Positions 37,141 through 49,260 are shown, numbered from the stretch's first letter. The stretch is DNA of 64,000 nt from Tanypteryx hageni (GCA_028673005.1 CM054114.1:9889108-9953107); one strand, 5' to 3'. Notes: a model not told the origin generated them from the letters alone. Made by a program: numbers and translations.

Positions 37141-38000
37141 AGAATAAGTGGGAGAGAGGGAAGGAGAAAGAATACCCGAGGCCTGTGACAGTTGATCTGC
37201 ACCCTAAACTCTGAGAGAAGGGAGAGCACGTTGGATTATGCACGTACATCTCGCATGAGTCCGATACTGCGCCTGCGCAAATTTAAGGGGCGATGAAGTC
37301 CTTAAGCTTCTTGCAAAACCTTGAGCCAAAACGGCAGAGAGAGTTAATAGCGACTTCAAAAAGGTTTTCCTCTTTTTTATGAAGGCTAAATGAGTTGGCT
37401 TTCGTTTAAAGCTTTGTACTCTATCCTGTCCTGCAAATCCATTGGTTTAAGCGTCGGTTGAGGTATTCGTCGGCAGCATGTCCTTCCGATTCCTAGGGTC
37501 ATTACTGCGCCGTCCTCTTGCCCCCGCCTTCCTCTTCGCCCACCCCCAATCTCCCTCTCGTCTCCTCCTTTACCTCCCTCTTGCTCCTCCCGAACTCTCC
37601 CTCAGACATGATGGCGGACCCAGAAACCCCTTCGGCAACAATGGGAAGGAAACCCGAAATCTCTTTCCCCTCGCCTTTCCCCACCCCTCGCATTTATCCA
37701 CTCTCCCCACCTCCATCATCTCCCTCCCTCTCTGCTTTTCCCATCTCCGTCTCCTAACCCCATTTCCCTTTGTACAGTCCAAAACTTCTTAATTTCGTAG
37801 ACTCGGAGGGAGAGATGAATATTTCAGATGGCTCTAAGAGAGAAGGAGAGGGTTCTTAACGGTTTTACGGGAAAGGGCTGTGGAGGTGTCTACGTCACTG
37901 GGTGGCTCCCTTGCTATTGGTCGGACGCGGAGACGATGCTTTTGAAGGAATGGTTTTGAAGGCGGTTTGTTGAGCATTTCACAAACTTGTCAGCGAAGCA
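37141..38000. other. GC-richer block, purine then pyrimidine
   Basis: Purine-rich at 37145-37180; an NRF1-like TGCGCCTGCGCA at 37268-37279; pyrimidine-rich at 37500-37770 with a GATGGCGG (YY1/Pho-like core) near 37609; CpGs to about 37950. Frames overlap on both strands at 37478-37792. A regulatory block is possible. Confidence 0.4.
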
Positions 38001-39600
38001 TTTTTCGTGACACATACAAACCTGTTTAGATTTAAAAATATTGTGGTTTCTGCTCTTATGTTTATGAGTCAAAATATCCTGAATTACCCTGGCCGAATAA
38101 TATTCTTTCGTAGAAGATGGACGTCCTATTTCTCGTGATGTACAATAAAAAACGTCAATCTAATCCACTAATAAATGAAAGTAAAATATGAATAATATAA
38201 TTTAAAATTTTTTTAAATGCACACATTTCAATGGTATAAAAACCTAAAAGAATTTTTTCATACATGTAAGATATGTTATTATGAACAAATTTTATAATAC
38301 ATAGAAAATTTGATACCATTTTGAAGCACTTCTTATATTTTAATACTGCAATTATTAGTATGAAACACTCCATGTCGATTTTCAGGCAGACAACCTTCTG
38401 TGTTGCTTACATGTAATTGCAGTATGATAATATCATTCAATCTCGGATTTCGATTTATAACTTAATTTTCTCCTCAGGAAAACTTTAATCTTCTTTAATT
38501 ATGTATCATTTGATAAAAATATATTTAAAGCAAGAAATAGATAAATTCACTATGAAATAGGCATTGTATCCAAAAGTTAGTCTAGTAATTTTATAGATTT
38601 TAATTATTGTTTACTTTTTAAACAAAACATAAATGACTCAAAGCAAAATACTTCATATTAGTATTTTGTAGAATTTTCCACGTTTTCTTTAATTCAGCGT
38701 GTATCTACAGATCAATTGAAGTTAACACAAAATGAGAGAATATGACATATATTACGTTTTCAGTAATACTAATAGTTACATTTTGTTAAATGTTTATGGA
38801 AAATCGTTTTATTGGACTCAAATCCTGCGAATTGTTGATATATAGAGTAATGTACTTTTCCATTGGATAATGGCATTTGTAAAAATGCCAAATTAGTTAG
38901 CAGGCAAGCAGGATAAACTCTGATTAAAATATTAATAAGTTGTTTATAAATGTATAAAAATAAAAAAATAAGTAAATTTCTCGGAGTGGTCGAAGTAATT
39001 GCTTTAGTTTTCGCAATGCTTTATCTGTAGCGCATTTAAAAAAACGCGTTCTGCCTAGAAGAGATAAACGGCGGTAAATATGAGTACCACTTATACCGTT
39101 GCAAATTGTTGCATGTAATATGAAAAGGGAAAAATCTGCTATTGCCATTTACAGTTATTTAACTTTATTGATTCAAAACTTAAAAATTTCTTTACCATCT
39201 GAGTTTTGGAGTAAGGATTTCCTTGGCTATACTGAATTGCTCTCCAAATTGCAAATAATGGAGAAAATAAATGGGTTTTATTAAAATCCAATAATTTCTT
39301 CCAGTATATATTTAATGTTAAATAGTTTTCATTAACAATAAGTAATGGACCAAGGCAAAATTAACCAGCTTTGTTCGTTACTTATCGTAAATTTTAAAAA
39401 TAATTACAGCTTGCAGTTAAAATGTTGCAAGATAAAAGAAACACGAATCACGAAATCTTTGGATGTATTCGTGAGTTATGCATCAAATACCTTTTATTGA
39501 TGTCATTTGGATCATATTGAATGTCATAAAAATGTTCCATTCTTTATCATATTAAATATTCTAATATTATAATTTTGGTTAACTTTCTTTCAGAACTCTT
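38001..39600. other. AT-rich non-coding stretch
   Basis: About 1.6 kb of AT-rich DNA; nothing recognised. Confidence 0.5.
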
Positions 39601-40490
39601 CTAAAAAAATCACGCCATTTCGCGTGCCATCTTCTCGAAGAGGTTCCAGTATCTGCCGTAAGATGGCACCCTCTCTTTGCTTCGCCACAGCTTCTACCAC
39701 CAAGCTCCGGAACCAGATCGAACTTCAGGGGAAGGGCGCGCGTGACGTAGGAGCAGGACAACTCGGGATTAGCGCGGTAGGTGGCGCGCAAAGCACACAC
39801 GCCCCCCCCCCATAAATACATAGAAACTCACGGATGACCAAGAGAAGATTGGAATGGCGGGGGATAATCTCGTAGATGGCGAGAGATGCCGAGACGAGTA
39901 CGATTTCCCTCCGTCGCGATTCTCCTCTCTTCCTCCACCCTCTCTGTTGCCCAATGCTAAGAGGATTTCCGAGAGGTCGGAAGAAAAGACGATTTCCTTG
40001 AGTCTCGCGGGCGCTGCCTGCCCAATATTGATTATCTGCGGTCCTCGCCGACGTACGGCCAGAGAAGGGAAGAATGGAAAGGGGCGGAGCCCTTAGGGAG
40101 GTGAAGAGGGGCCCGGAGGGTCGGAGGAGGAAGAGGTGCATTATGAGAGTGGACGTCGCCATAGGAATTCACGATGTAAAGACCCTTACGTGCCTCGAGA
40201 GGCGGCGGCCATTGTGTTCCCCGTGCGATTCAAAGACGGGAATCTGAAGTTGTTACCACGGCCGACCCCGTATCTTTTTCCCTCCGTCCATTCTTTGAGG
40301 ACATCCTTTAGGGTAGGCAACCCGGCTCACCCGAGAGTCTTGCGGTCCGGGAACATCGAGGGGTTGCTTTTGTCTCGTGGAAATTGAAGGGGTTATAAAT
40401 GGAGCGATCACTCGACTTTCTTCTTCGCTGCCTTGTTCGAGTACTCGAGGAAGTTTCGGCGGCGAAATTAATACGGGCAGAAACATGCGT
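39601..40490. other. CpG-rich block
   Basis: GC-rich with frequent CpGs and little strand bias except 39900-39960. GCCAT/ATGGC cores occur near 39663, 39855, 39876 and 40208. TTATAAATGG lies at about 40393-40402 but without a clear initiator at the right distance. Opposite-strand frames overlap (39725-40162 minus against 39854-40096 plus) and have no domain. It is a candidate island promoter or enhancer, from composition only. Confidence 0.4.
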
Positions 40491-42108
40491 TAAAGGTTAC
40501 CTCATTCAGAAATTTGATTATCTCGAACGTTATTAGACAAGGCGGATATAGTTCCTTGTTAACGTATTACGTAATTTTAACATTGAACAAATGCCAGCTC
40601 TCCCATAAAATGGCGTTTTAGATTAGTAATTTAAATATTTTTATTAGTTTAATGTTTTCTACGATGTATCGTTTTGCAAAATGCCTATAGCGCCATTTAT
40701 AGATGATTCAGTAAAGAATACGAACACTATCACATAAACCATTTGGAGGCCCTAAAACACGAAATATCGTAAAAACTAAAATAATTAGTTCCTTTCTTTA
40801 CAATTTGAATTTAACACTAAAAATAAACAGATTCATGGGACTAATGCGTTTTTCTCAATAAAAATGTCCTTCCTAATTGAAAAATATTAAACTTAGGAAT
40901 TTTGTGACTTAAGTTAAACCAATGGATTTTTATTAGGATCAATGCATTAGGTTATCAGTTATAATTGCGCTTTTGAAGGCTCCTCAGAAATAAGTATTTT
41001 ACATTATAAATTAGTTTCAGGTATATGGAATACTTTTCAACAGTAAAATTTTATGAAATAATTTATTAAAGATCCATAATGCAAATTTCAATTTACTGAA
41101 TTTTTAGGTATTTTGACAGGTTATATCAGTGTCCTAAAATAAATTTAAATTGGCATAAGTGCTAAAATCAGTGAATATGTCATTTAAACTTTTATATAAT
41201 TAATTGAATACATGTATGAATTACTTTTCTCATTAAATGAGATTTTCATTTTATATAATTTATAGGAGTATTTGCATATAAGGTCGTTTCTAAATTCATT
41301 TAGTTAGAATAAAAAGTGGGATCTTAAGCTTGCGAAAAAATATCAACCGTAGTAAAATTGATTAAAAAATAGCGTTAGCGTAGCAAAGACAAGATATATT
41401 ATATTGTATTATAGTAAAAGTTTTAAGAATCTGCACTGTAACGGTTAACGCCTTTAGTAAAAATGTACTTAATATAATTTACACCACTACTTTGAAATTA
41501 TAATAAAAATCTGTAGTTACTATCACTTAAATATAACTTTTTAAATTTCTCTACTTAAATTGTCAAGGTATATATGAAGAATCTAATAACCTATTTGGTG
41601 TGATATTTGGAAAATCATCATCCTTAACCTCGATTTTACAGTTCAATGATATCAAAAATATATATTTACCAAGAAAAGAGTACATTTAAAAGATTTCAAG
41701 CCTTTAAGCCTATTTGACGCTATTTTTGCTTTTCTCTCGTACGCTCGGCTTTAAAAACTTTTTATTGAAATTCCGCTTATCTCCACCAAGATTAAAGATA
41801 ATAATAATCAATCTACATGGAATCAGAGTAACATTGACAACTAAACAAAGTAAGCTATTTTTTGTACAAAGATTGCAAAACATATAGCATTTTAAATATT
41901 CAACTATAATAAAAGCAGATAATTATCGTAGCATCATGGCATCGTTATCATATGAATCGGATTACTTATAGATGAACACATTCCAAGCACATTATTTTTT
42001 CCAACAGCAATTTATTCTCAGTCCAAACCTTAAAAAACACTTGACCCGAAAGAAACCGATGCACTCCGAACAACTTAGGTGCTTGCCGATGGTGTGAATG
42101 AATATGTG
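40491..42108. other. AT-rich non-coding stretch
   Basis: About 1.6 kb of AT-rich DNA; nothing recognised. Confidence 0.5.
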
Positions 42109-42117
42109 ACCGAGGGC

Positions 42118-42390
42118 CAGTGGTGAATTTAGGCTCCTTGGGGCCCTTGACGCTAAGTAATCGGGGGACCTTTAATCTAAATCTATTGTGAAACCACTCC
42201 TAAGGGCTATCCTCTTTTGTGACACCTCATATATATCGTTTTTCTATGAAATCATAGAGAGGTTCCATGGTTTTTGAATTGTGACATTCAATATTTCTAA
42301 GATTATATACAAGAACATTTTTTCGGAACCATTTCCTTCACGGGGCCCCTGTCGCGCGCCAAATGCGACCCCCCCTTAAATCCGCCACTG
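42118..42390. mobile_element. hAT-like MITE
   Basis: 273-bp element with ends CAGTGGTGAATTTAGG (left) and, on the minus strand, CAGTGGCGGATTTAAGG (right). Near-identical octamers ACCGAGGG (42109-42116) and ACTGAGGG (42391-42398) match at 7 of 8, consistent with an 8-bp hAT-type target duplication; one extra C separates the left octamer from the terminus. No coding capacity. The superfamily is assigned from the CAGTGG ends and octamer size only. Confidence 0.65.
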
Positions 42391-42398
42391 ACTGAGGG

Positions 42399-42960
42399 GC
42401 AGTGCGGCAAGCGGTTAGCGGGCGACCGTCGCTCCCGTAGAGCGCATATTCTCGGCGCGCGGAGACGCACACAGCGAGAGAGAGGTCCATTCAAAAAGCT
42501 CTCCTCGAACGCCACTTTTCCGATGAATGAGGAAAAAGAAGGGAGTCGTGGCGAAAGAGAGCGCGGGGTGGGAGGATGGAGGAGTGGGAGGGGTGGGGAG
42601 GGGAGGGGGAGATTACGGAGGGAGGGTGAATACACACGCGGTGGAATAGAAGAGGGGAAGGTGGGAACGAGTGGCGAGGAGGGGCGAAAAATTTCGAGAA
42701 GAAGGGGTAAAAGAGTCGCGCGCAGGTTTTAGAGACCGCTGTGCCCATGTGCTCGCCTTTGTGTGTGTGTGTGTGGCTGCGTGTGGATGTGAGTAATATG
42801 TCCCACTAGCCACGTGTGAGACTCCGCGCCCGTGTATGTGTGTGGATTTTTGCGTCTGTGTTTGTTTATATGGAGGATCGAGGGAGGAAAAGAGGCGAGT
42901 GTTTTCCCCGCCCATCCACGTGGCGCTACGCCTCGTTCACTTTTTTCTCGCCGTTTTCCT
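42399..42960. other. CpG- and purine-rich block with (GT)n
   Basis: CpG-rich at 42410-42500, purine-rich G/A at 42520-42720, and a (GT)n microsatellite at about 42760-42775. Opposite-strand frames cover the same bases; no gene recognised. Confidence 0.45.
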
Positions 42961-44690
42961 CTGAAAGCGAAATTCACTCTTCCGTCGTTTTATTACCCTT
43001 TGCTGTCATTGATCTATTTCTGACCTTCATTTATTTCTCTCTTCCGAAAAATATCAGTTGTTCACAGTCAATCCGCAATAAATGGTGTGACAGATGTGCT
43101 TTGTTGATTAAATGAAATCGTTTGTGTAATTATTCTGTAGATGCGGAAATTCTCCGACTTTTAGTATAAAGTTAAAATTTGCTTGCGAGATTAACGTGTT
43201 CATGTTTTTTAACTACGGGTATGTTTCCAACAAAATTATTTGAACTAGTTCACAGCATACGTTTTTGTTGGATAAATTTAAATATTTGCAAGTGCCACCA
43301 TTTTTAGAAGTGCGTAGGACAAGTACGAAGCAAAACTACTAATTTATTTTTATTGATTTATTCAAAAGGTAAAAACCAAAGCAATTTTTTTAAAAGATTG
43401 TTTTATTTTCCACCTATATCACAAACACAAACATATTAACTATTCTTTAAGTGCCACTGTGGAGAATTGAAGTACCATATATCTCTGCTGAAGATTTATT
43501 TATAAAATAGAAATTTACTATAAAAGTTCAACTAGTAGAATCCATTTTTAATTTACCCGAATTTATTGCTTCTATTTAACCTCACTAACATTCTACTTGA
43601 ATATTGTATTATATCTGGCGTAATTTACAGTTAAATCTAAGAAGGTTGAAGACAGACAAATATTAAGATGAAATGCTAAATGAAGAGTTTGGCCCAATGA
43701 AATTTTTATCATTTTCTACTTTTCCCTGTGGCATGGTAATTAATATTATTTGAAAAATGTTTGATTTGAAACTCATATTTAAATCAATAAGCCAGCAATT
43801 TTTTTAATGATTTGTTAGTGTATAGGTAAATATATTCTTTTTGTCAAAAATATCCTTGACCTATATAACTTTTCCTATTTTATGTGTTTTAAAGAGCTTT
43901 TGAATTTTGTTGTTGTTTAAACGGGCTTTTTATTGCTATAAGTATGGGATACTGTATTTTGATTTTCTTATATTAAAAAATGAAATCAAGAAAATTATTT
44001 ACAAATAAAACATTCATTACCTTACGCGTATAAAGGAAGTATAGAAATAATTATTCCTTTGGGTAGTTTTTACCTGCGACAAAGATATTTGATCCTAGAT
44101 GAGAACTTTCATCTATGGTGTACACGGATAATCATTCTATTTATTGTCATTTTACCCTTAATCTTAGAAGAACTACTATTCAATTACATGGATGAGAATC
44201 CCGGAAAATCCTTTTCAATAACATTACTTACATACATATATCAAAATAGAAGACGAGGTCAGCAGAGTAATCGTAGAAAAACCCTAGTAAGTCCTGAGAT
44301 GTTGTTTTTGCTAATTATTTATTACAAATGACAAAGAATGTGGATAAGAAGTTTATTTGCTGTATAAGACAAATCATAAAATCTATGAAATTTTTTTATA
44401 TTAATTAAATTGGCCTTTAAATTTTTTCATCCCTTAATTTGTATTTTGTATATGGTCCGAAAGATTATACGAGTGTGGTTTCAATGAAAACAGCAAAAGT
44501 GAGTAATTCTTTGTAAACATTAATTTAATGTAAAATATTTTATATAGACAAGTTATTTTGCTTTCGTTGGCACCCCTGACTACATATGTAATCTGGTTAT
44601 CCAAAAGATAACTAAAATATTGAAGATTCAAATTACTACTAGTCCTGAAAGTTGTATCATGATTGAGTTGTGAGTAGTTATGAGATTTTT
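42961..44690. other. AT-rich non-coding stretch
   Basis: AT-rich. The 90-residue frame 44059-44331 was inspected for transposase similarity and not accepted. Otherwise nothing recognised. Confidence 0.45.
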
Positions 44691-44699
44691 TTAATTCAG

Positions 44700-46275
44700 T
44701 AGCAAAACCTAATGAAATACGATGTAGAATGGTTAATGCGTATGGTGAGAAAGTTTTCTCTCAAAAGGTGTATGGATGTACCGTTAAGTTAAAAATTGTG
44801 TCAATGACCTTGGAGATGCTGCTCGGCCTGGACAGATCAACTGCATAGTTACACTTGAAAACATTTCTGCTATTGAAAAGCTCATTCGAGAAAACCGGAG
44901 CATTAAGCTAATATAATTGATCGAGACTCTCAATATGAGCATCAGATCTGTTCATCACATTGTTTCTGAAGAGCTGGGATTCAGTAAAGTGTGTCCAAAA
45001 GGGGCCCTTCATCGCATTACAGATAAGTTGAAACGATGATGAGTTGATGAATGATCTGTATTGCTGGCTGGATATGAAGATTAAGGGAATGATTTCCTAG
45101 ACCAGTGTTTCTCAAACGGTGGGTCGCGACCTCCTTAAGAGAGCGCGAGATCATGGTGTTCGCAAGCACTCTTCGCTAAGGCAAGTGATTTTATTCTGGT
45201 TTTAACAGTCCTGAAGGCATTAATTTATCGATATGTTTTGTTAAAAAAATATAGAAAATTCTGTAGATTATCAACGCACAAAAACTTTTTTACCATTGAG
45301 TTATTTATGTAAATGTAAGAAATTATATCTCAGTAGTGATTAATACTTTAAAAATTAAACTATATACCACATATTGTCTGAATGTTTTAATACATACGTA
45401 GTGTTAAATAAAATAATTTATAGTGCTAACCTTGCTTTTATAAAGAGCAAAAAACTAAAAAAAACTCTTATTATTAATTTCCTTAACATTTTCAACCCCC
45501 TGTATGGTGAAAACGAGTTTTTTCGCTTCTCGAATATTCTCAGGAAGTAGCTGTGACCAAACATCCATACGGAGAGGTCGTCTAACGAATCTACCTGAGA
45601 ACGACTGTCCTAGATCATAGTAACTTGAGATGAGTCATGGGTGCTTGAAAATAAGCGAGCCAGTAAAGAGTGGCGTCATTCTAGGTCTCCGAAGCTTAAG
45701 AAGTTCAGAGCAACACCGTCAGTAAGAAAGATAACGCTAACCGTATTTTGAAATGAAAATTGGGTTATATTGGAGAGTTGTACGAAGAAGGAGACAACTA
45801 TCAAAAGTGATTTGTGCTAAAATGTCCTTAAGAGTCAACTTAAGCCAGAAATCTGGTCCAAACCACGAGGGATGATCTCAAAATTACTTTCCTGACAGCA
45901 CAAAAACGTCCGTCCTTACAATGCCCGTACAACTGTCGGTATCATTAAAGATGGGCATTTTGAAATGGTACCCCTCCCCCCTTATTATCGTGACTTTGCT
46001 CCAAGTGACTATCATCTTTTTAGGCAATTTCAAGAGGCATTAAGTGGAAAGTAATTCCACTCTGATGACGAAGTTCGAAGAAGGGTGCATGAGTACTTTG
46101 GTTAGCACTCGAAGAATTTCTACTAGGACAAAATCCAGGCACTAGTCCCGTGAAGGAAGAAGTGTATTAAAAGTGCAGGAGATTACGATGAAAAGTAAAG
46201 AGATTTCTTAATCTAGGTTTCAATGAATATTTTTTATTTAACTTTTGCAGGTTTAATTTGAACCACCCTCGTATA
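44700..46275 (+). pseudogene. mariner transposase pseudogene interrupted by a hAT MITE
   Basis: Relic of a mariner (Tc1/mariner superfamily) DNA transposon, read left to right. Conceptual pieces follow the family order: an N-terminal segment around NAYGEKVFSQKVY (from about 44735); ENISAIEKLIREN (44856-44894); the second helix-turn-helix region SIRSVHHIVSEELGFSKVCP (44939-44998); then, beyond the inserted hAT element, the block near the first catalytic Asp (WRHSRSPKLKKF, about 45672-45707); the decayed second-Asp region (RPYNARTT, about 45911-45934); and APSDYHLFRQF with the third Asp of the D,D34D triad (about 45999-46031). The C-terminal block ends with AGDYDEK (about 46177-46197). Many stops and frameshifts make it inactive, and the second catalytic Asp is not recognisable. 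The right end TTGAACCACCCTCGTA is probably the terminal inverted repeat; the left repeat was not found. Confidence 0.85.
45103..45607. mobile_element. hAT-type MITE nested in the mariner relic
   Basis: 505-bp non-autonomous element. The left end is CAGTGTTTCTCAAACGGTGG and the right end, on the minus strand, CAGTCGTTCTCAGG. Target octamers TCCTAGAC (45095-45102) and TCCTAGAT (45608-45615) match at 7 of 8, and joining the two flanks continues the mariner reading direction. The internal GGTGGGTCGCGACC follows the left end, as in the copy at 23681. No transposase is encoded. Confidence 0.85.
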
Positions 46276-46517
46276 CGGTAACTCATCTGCAAGTTTATAA
46301 TGAACATCAATGTATAACATTGAAGATAGATTGCAACCATTAGTAAATCTCTGTAAATACAGTAATTATTAAAATTTCAACTATAGAGTTAGTATATTGC
46401 ATACTATAAATTGACAAACTGCATTAACCAAATTTATATGCAATAAAATTTATAGAAAACATTTTTTTTCATTATGAATATTCGCGAAATTAGAAATCTT
46501 GAGCGACGTTGCGACAG
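46276..46517. other. AT-rich spacer between two element relics
   Basis: AT-rich; nothing recognised. Confidence 0.4.
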
Positions 46518-47771
46518 CTAGGGATTGCAATTGCGACGGAAATTTTCTATTCCGATATTTCGAGATTAGAAATTTACAATTCCGGGATACCGATTAAGTT
46601 TTATAAAAATGTATAAAATAATTAAAAACGATTTTTAAATGTAAAAATAATTATTTTTTATTTATCCAATTTCTATACTTCTATTTATATACTTTCTCCT
46701 CCACTGTATTAAGTGAAGAGATAAAAATGGGCAACCTAGTTAGGCGAAATAATAATAATAAACACCTAATTAAAAATTAACATTTTTTCAAAACGAAGCA
46801 TTATAAAATTCATTTATATAAAATTTAATTACAAAAAGTATGTTTTCCAAAATATTAAAAAATATAATGTATATATAGGCACTCTATTCACGATATTCAG
46901 TTCAGTAGATGGAAGGTCACTATTCTCTTTCGGTTGGAATCGAAAGGATGTAATTTGAGGATCAACGTATCACGGCTTTATATTTGATATCGGAACACCA
47001 ACTGTATTGTCTAATGCAGTGTTTCCCAACCGGTGGTTTGCGTATCCCTTGGCGTTCGCGAAATAAATGAGGGGTTTGCGAGAAAAATTTGGTAATGGCG
47101 TCTTTTTCACTTTCTTGATTCTACAATTCTTGCCAATATTTTAGTTTCTTTTAAATTAGTTCCATGGATTTATTTAAATTTTTTTCTTATGCTTTAAGAA
47201 TTATATTTGAATTTTTCAGGCTACTAGCAAGATACTGATGATAATATCAGAGATTCTGATTTTACCGTGAACGTTTACATGCTATGTGCTATATAAACTT
47301 TTTATTTTTCATGAATTAAACTCGTTAAAAATGATTTGTTTTTACAAAATTTACTCTCCATTAATAGAGGTTCGCCGCCAAAACTGTTGCAACTCAAGGG
47401 GTTCGCGAAGATAAAAGGTTAATCCAAGGGGATCGCGACGAGAAATAGGATAGCTCAAGAAGTTCGCGAAGTGGAAAAGGTTGGAAACCGCTGGTCTAGT
47501 GGAACACTTATGCTTTAGTTTATGTAAATTATGATATCACATGGGATGGTTCCAACAAAATACTCCGGGCATATATTTTCCTATTATCCGCCCCTGTGTC
47601 TTGTTATATAATTGAGTCATCGATACGATAAAAAGCGAATCTAAGAAAAAATGTTTCTAAAAATGAATATTTGAAAATCCCAAAATCCCAGGACTTAAAA
47701 AAATAAAAACTACGGGGTTTCGGGACTTGGATATTTAGCGAAATTCCGAAATCCTGGATTGCAAATCCTAG
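46518..47771. mobile_element. hAT-like relic, host of a second nested MITE
   Basis: The ends read CTAGGGATTGCAAT (left) and, on the minus strand, CTAGGATTTGCAAT (right), followed inward on both sides by TTCCG/TTTCGG-rich sequence. Flanking octamers GCGACAGC and GTGGCTGC match at only 5 of 8, so the superfamily is tentative. Without the 477-bp inserted MITE plus one octamer the element is about 770 bp. The minus-strand frame 47604-47909 crosses its right end and shows no transposase domain. Confidence 0.5.
47017..47493. mobile_element. hAT-type MITE nested in the 46.5-47.8 kb relic
   Basis: 477-bp element. The left end is CAGTGTTTCCCAACCGGTGG and the right end, on the minus strand, CAGCGGTTTCCAACC. 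Target octamers GTCTAATG (47009-47016) and GTCTAGTG (47494-47501) match at 7 of 8. Near the right end, three consecutive 30-bp degenerate copies (47391-47420, 47421-47450, 47452-47481) share the core CTCAAGGGGTTCGCGA. Its ends resemble those at 23681 and 45103 but its interior differs. Non-coding. Confidence 0.85.
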
Positions 47772-47949
47772 TGGCTGCCTTTGAACGGTTAGACCTGGTA
47801 GTTTCCATTTTTTTGTGATGAAAATTCGGTATATAATTTGCTTAGTTTGAATTTGACCGTGAAAATTAAAACAAATGCCGTTAGATTCAATACTAAAGTT
47901 GTTTAACATTATAATACAAATCTGAGCTTCAATAATTTCTTAGACGTTT

Positions 47950-48480
47950 TCCATCGCTCGGTAGAAACTCCTCACTTCGATGCAAATTCCCTCTGTAACG
48001 CTTTAATCCGGAACGATCAGTCGACTTTATCGTTCTTCGCCGCTTCTGCAGTGGCCTTCTCGTACGGCGCTCGCTCACGGCGTCCGTGCGATGAATTATT
48101 ATAGAATGTCCCCGCGGCAGCAGTTAGTGACGCATTCTCTCTCTTTCTCTCATTCCGAATGGCTCGGCGACCAACAGTCGGCCTTTCAAGATGGCGGCAG
48201 CGGTCGTTTCGGCCCGAATACGATTCCGTCGTAAAACGCACTCATATTGAGAGGCTTTATCATCTATAAATGTATCGCTGCGAATTGCGCGCAGACGTAT
48301 ACATAGAGGCGCAATGTCAGAGGGAAATGTAAAGGGAGAGAGAGCTCAGTTTTGCTGGTTTTCTTCACCATACGAGCAGCGCTTTATAATTAGTGAATAG
48401 CACGAATGGCGTGTCTCGCGATCGCAAGAGAACGCTACGTGTCCTTTGCGCGGAAAAGAGAGACTTCCGTCCAACCAGAA
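47950..48480. promoter_or_regulatory. CpG island-like block with YY1/Pho-like site
   Basis: CpG-rich block with little low-complexity sequence. It contains AAGATGGCGGC at about 48189-48199, which matches the consensus of YY1, whose insect counterpart is Pleiohomeotic. A TATAAAT occurs at about 48265-48271. There is no TSS evidence and no convincing coding frame on either strand (the longest, 48017-48241 minus, has no domain). The function as a promoter or enhancer is inferred from composition and one motif. Confidence 0.3.
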
Positions 48481-49260
48481 CTTGAACGCTCCTCGATTAA
48501 AAAATCGTAAATAATTTGCATTTATGCCAAACTTGGAACCAAAAAAGAACTATGAAGATAAACTGAATGTGTTTTCTTCCTCGAAAATGTTTACGCCGTG
48601 TCATATTCACGCGTGTGCATTGTCGGGCCAAATTTACTGCAGCTAAACGGAAAAACTGTCGCCGGCGAATTTGAGTTTATAGGTTACGGATAAATTCCGA
48701 AAGCGGCTAATGTCGAATAATTGAAACTTGATCTTAGGAATAATAACGCTGCTTTAGTGAAGCGATTTAACGTTAAGTAATTAATTACTGAATTAATCGA
48801 ACTATTTTATTGATTGTTATTAATTATTTATCATTAATAAAATTATTTTATTTATATTTTATTTGCATGAAAATTTATTTAGTGCATATATATTTTAAAA
48901 TTCATGTACGCAACAAATTTATTGGTATTGTGACACCATTCCTCCATCGGAATTTTAAATTCTCCGATTTGACTTTGATCCCAATAATTCTGTTTGATCG
49001 GAAATCCTTACTCTGAAATTAAACATTTGTATACGCCGCGATTCAGAATTTTCTTTAAAATTACCAAGTATTTAAAATAATCTTTAGTCCGGTGTACGAA
49101 TGGATAACTTTAATACTATCGAAGGCACAAATGATTTTATATCAATTTTAATTAGAAAATTAAAGTTTTTCGGAAAGTTTTAATCGCAATTGATTTTACT
49201 TTGCAATGGCAGAATCACAACGGCTGGGATTTAATTAACTTAAACGATATTTATTCGATT
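48481..49260. other. AT-rich non-coding stretch
   Basis: AT-rich; nothing recognised. Confidence 0.5.

Noticed and set aside
40393..40402. TATA-like TTATAAATGG after a CpG-rich block
   Set aside because: No initiator at about +30 and no downstream coding sequence; not enough for a promoter call.
42491..42977. Ser/Pro/His-rich frames near the (GT)n repeat
   Set aside because: Arise from microsatellite and G/A-rich sequence; both strands are open.
44059..44331. 90-residue frame with ELLFNYMDENPGKS, reminiscent of a Tc1/mariner N-terminal helix-turn-helix
   Set aside because: The similarity is limited to about 15 residues and the rest does not follow the family; not enough to call.
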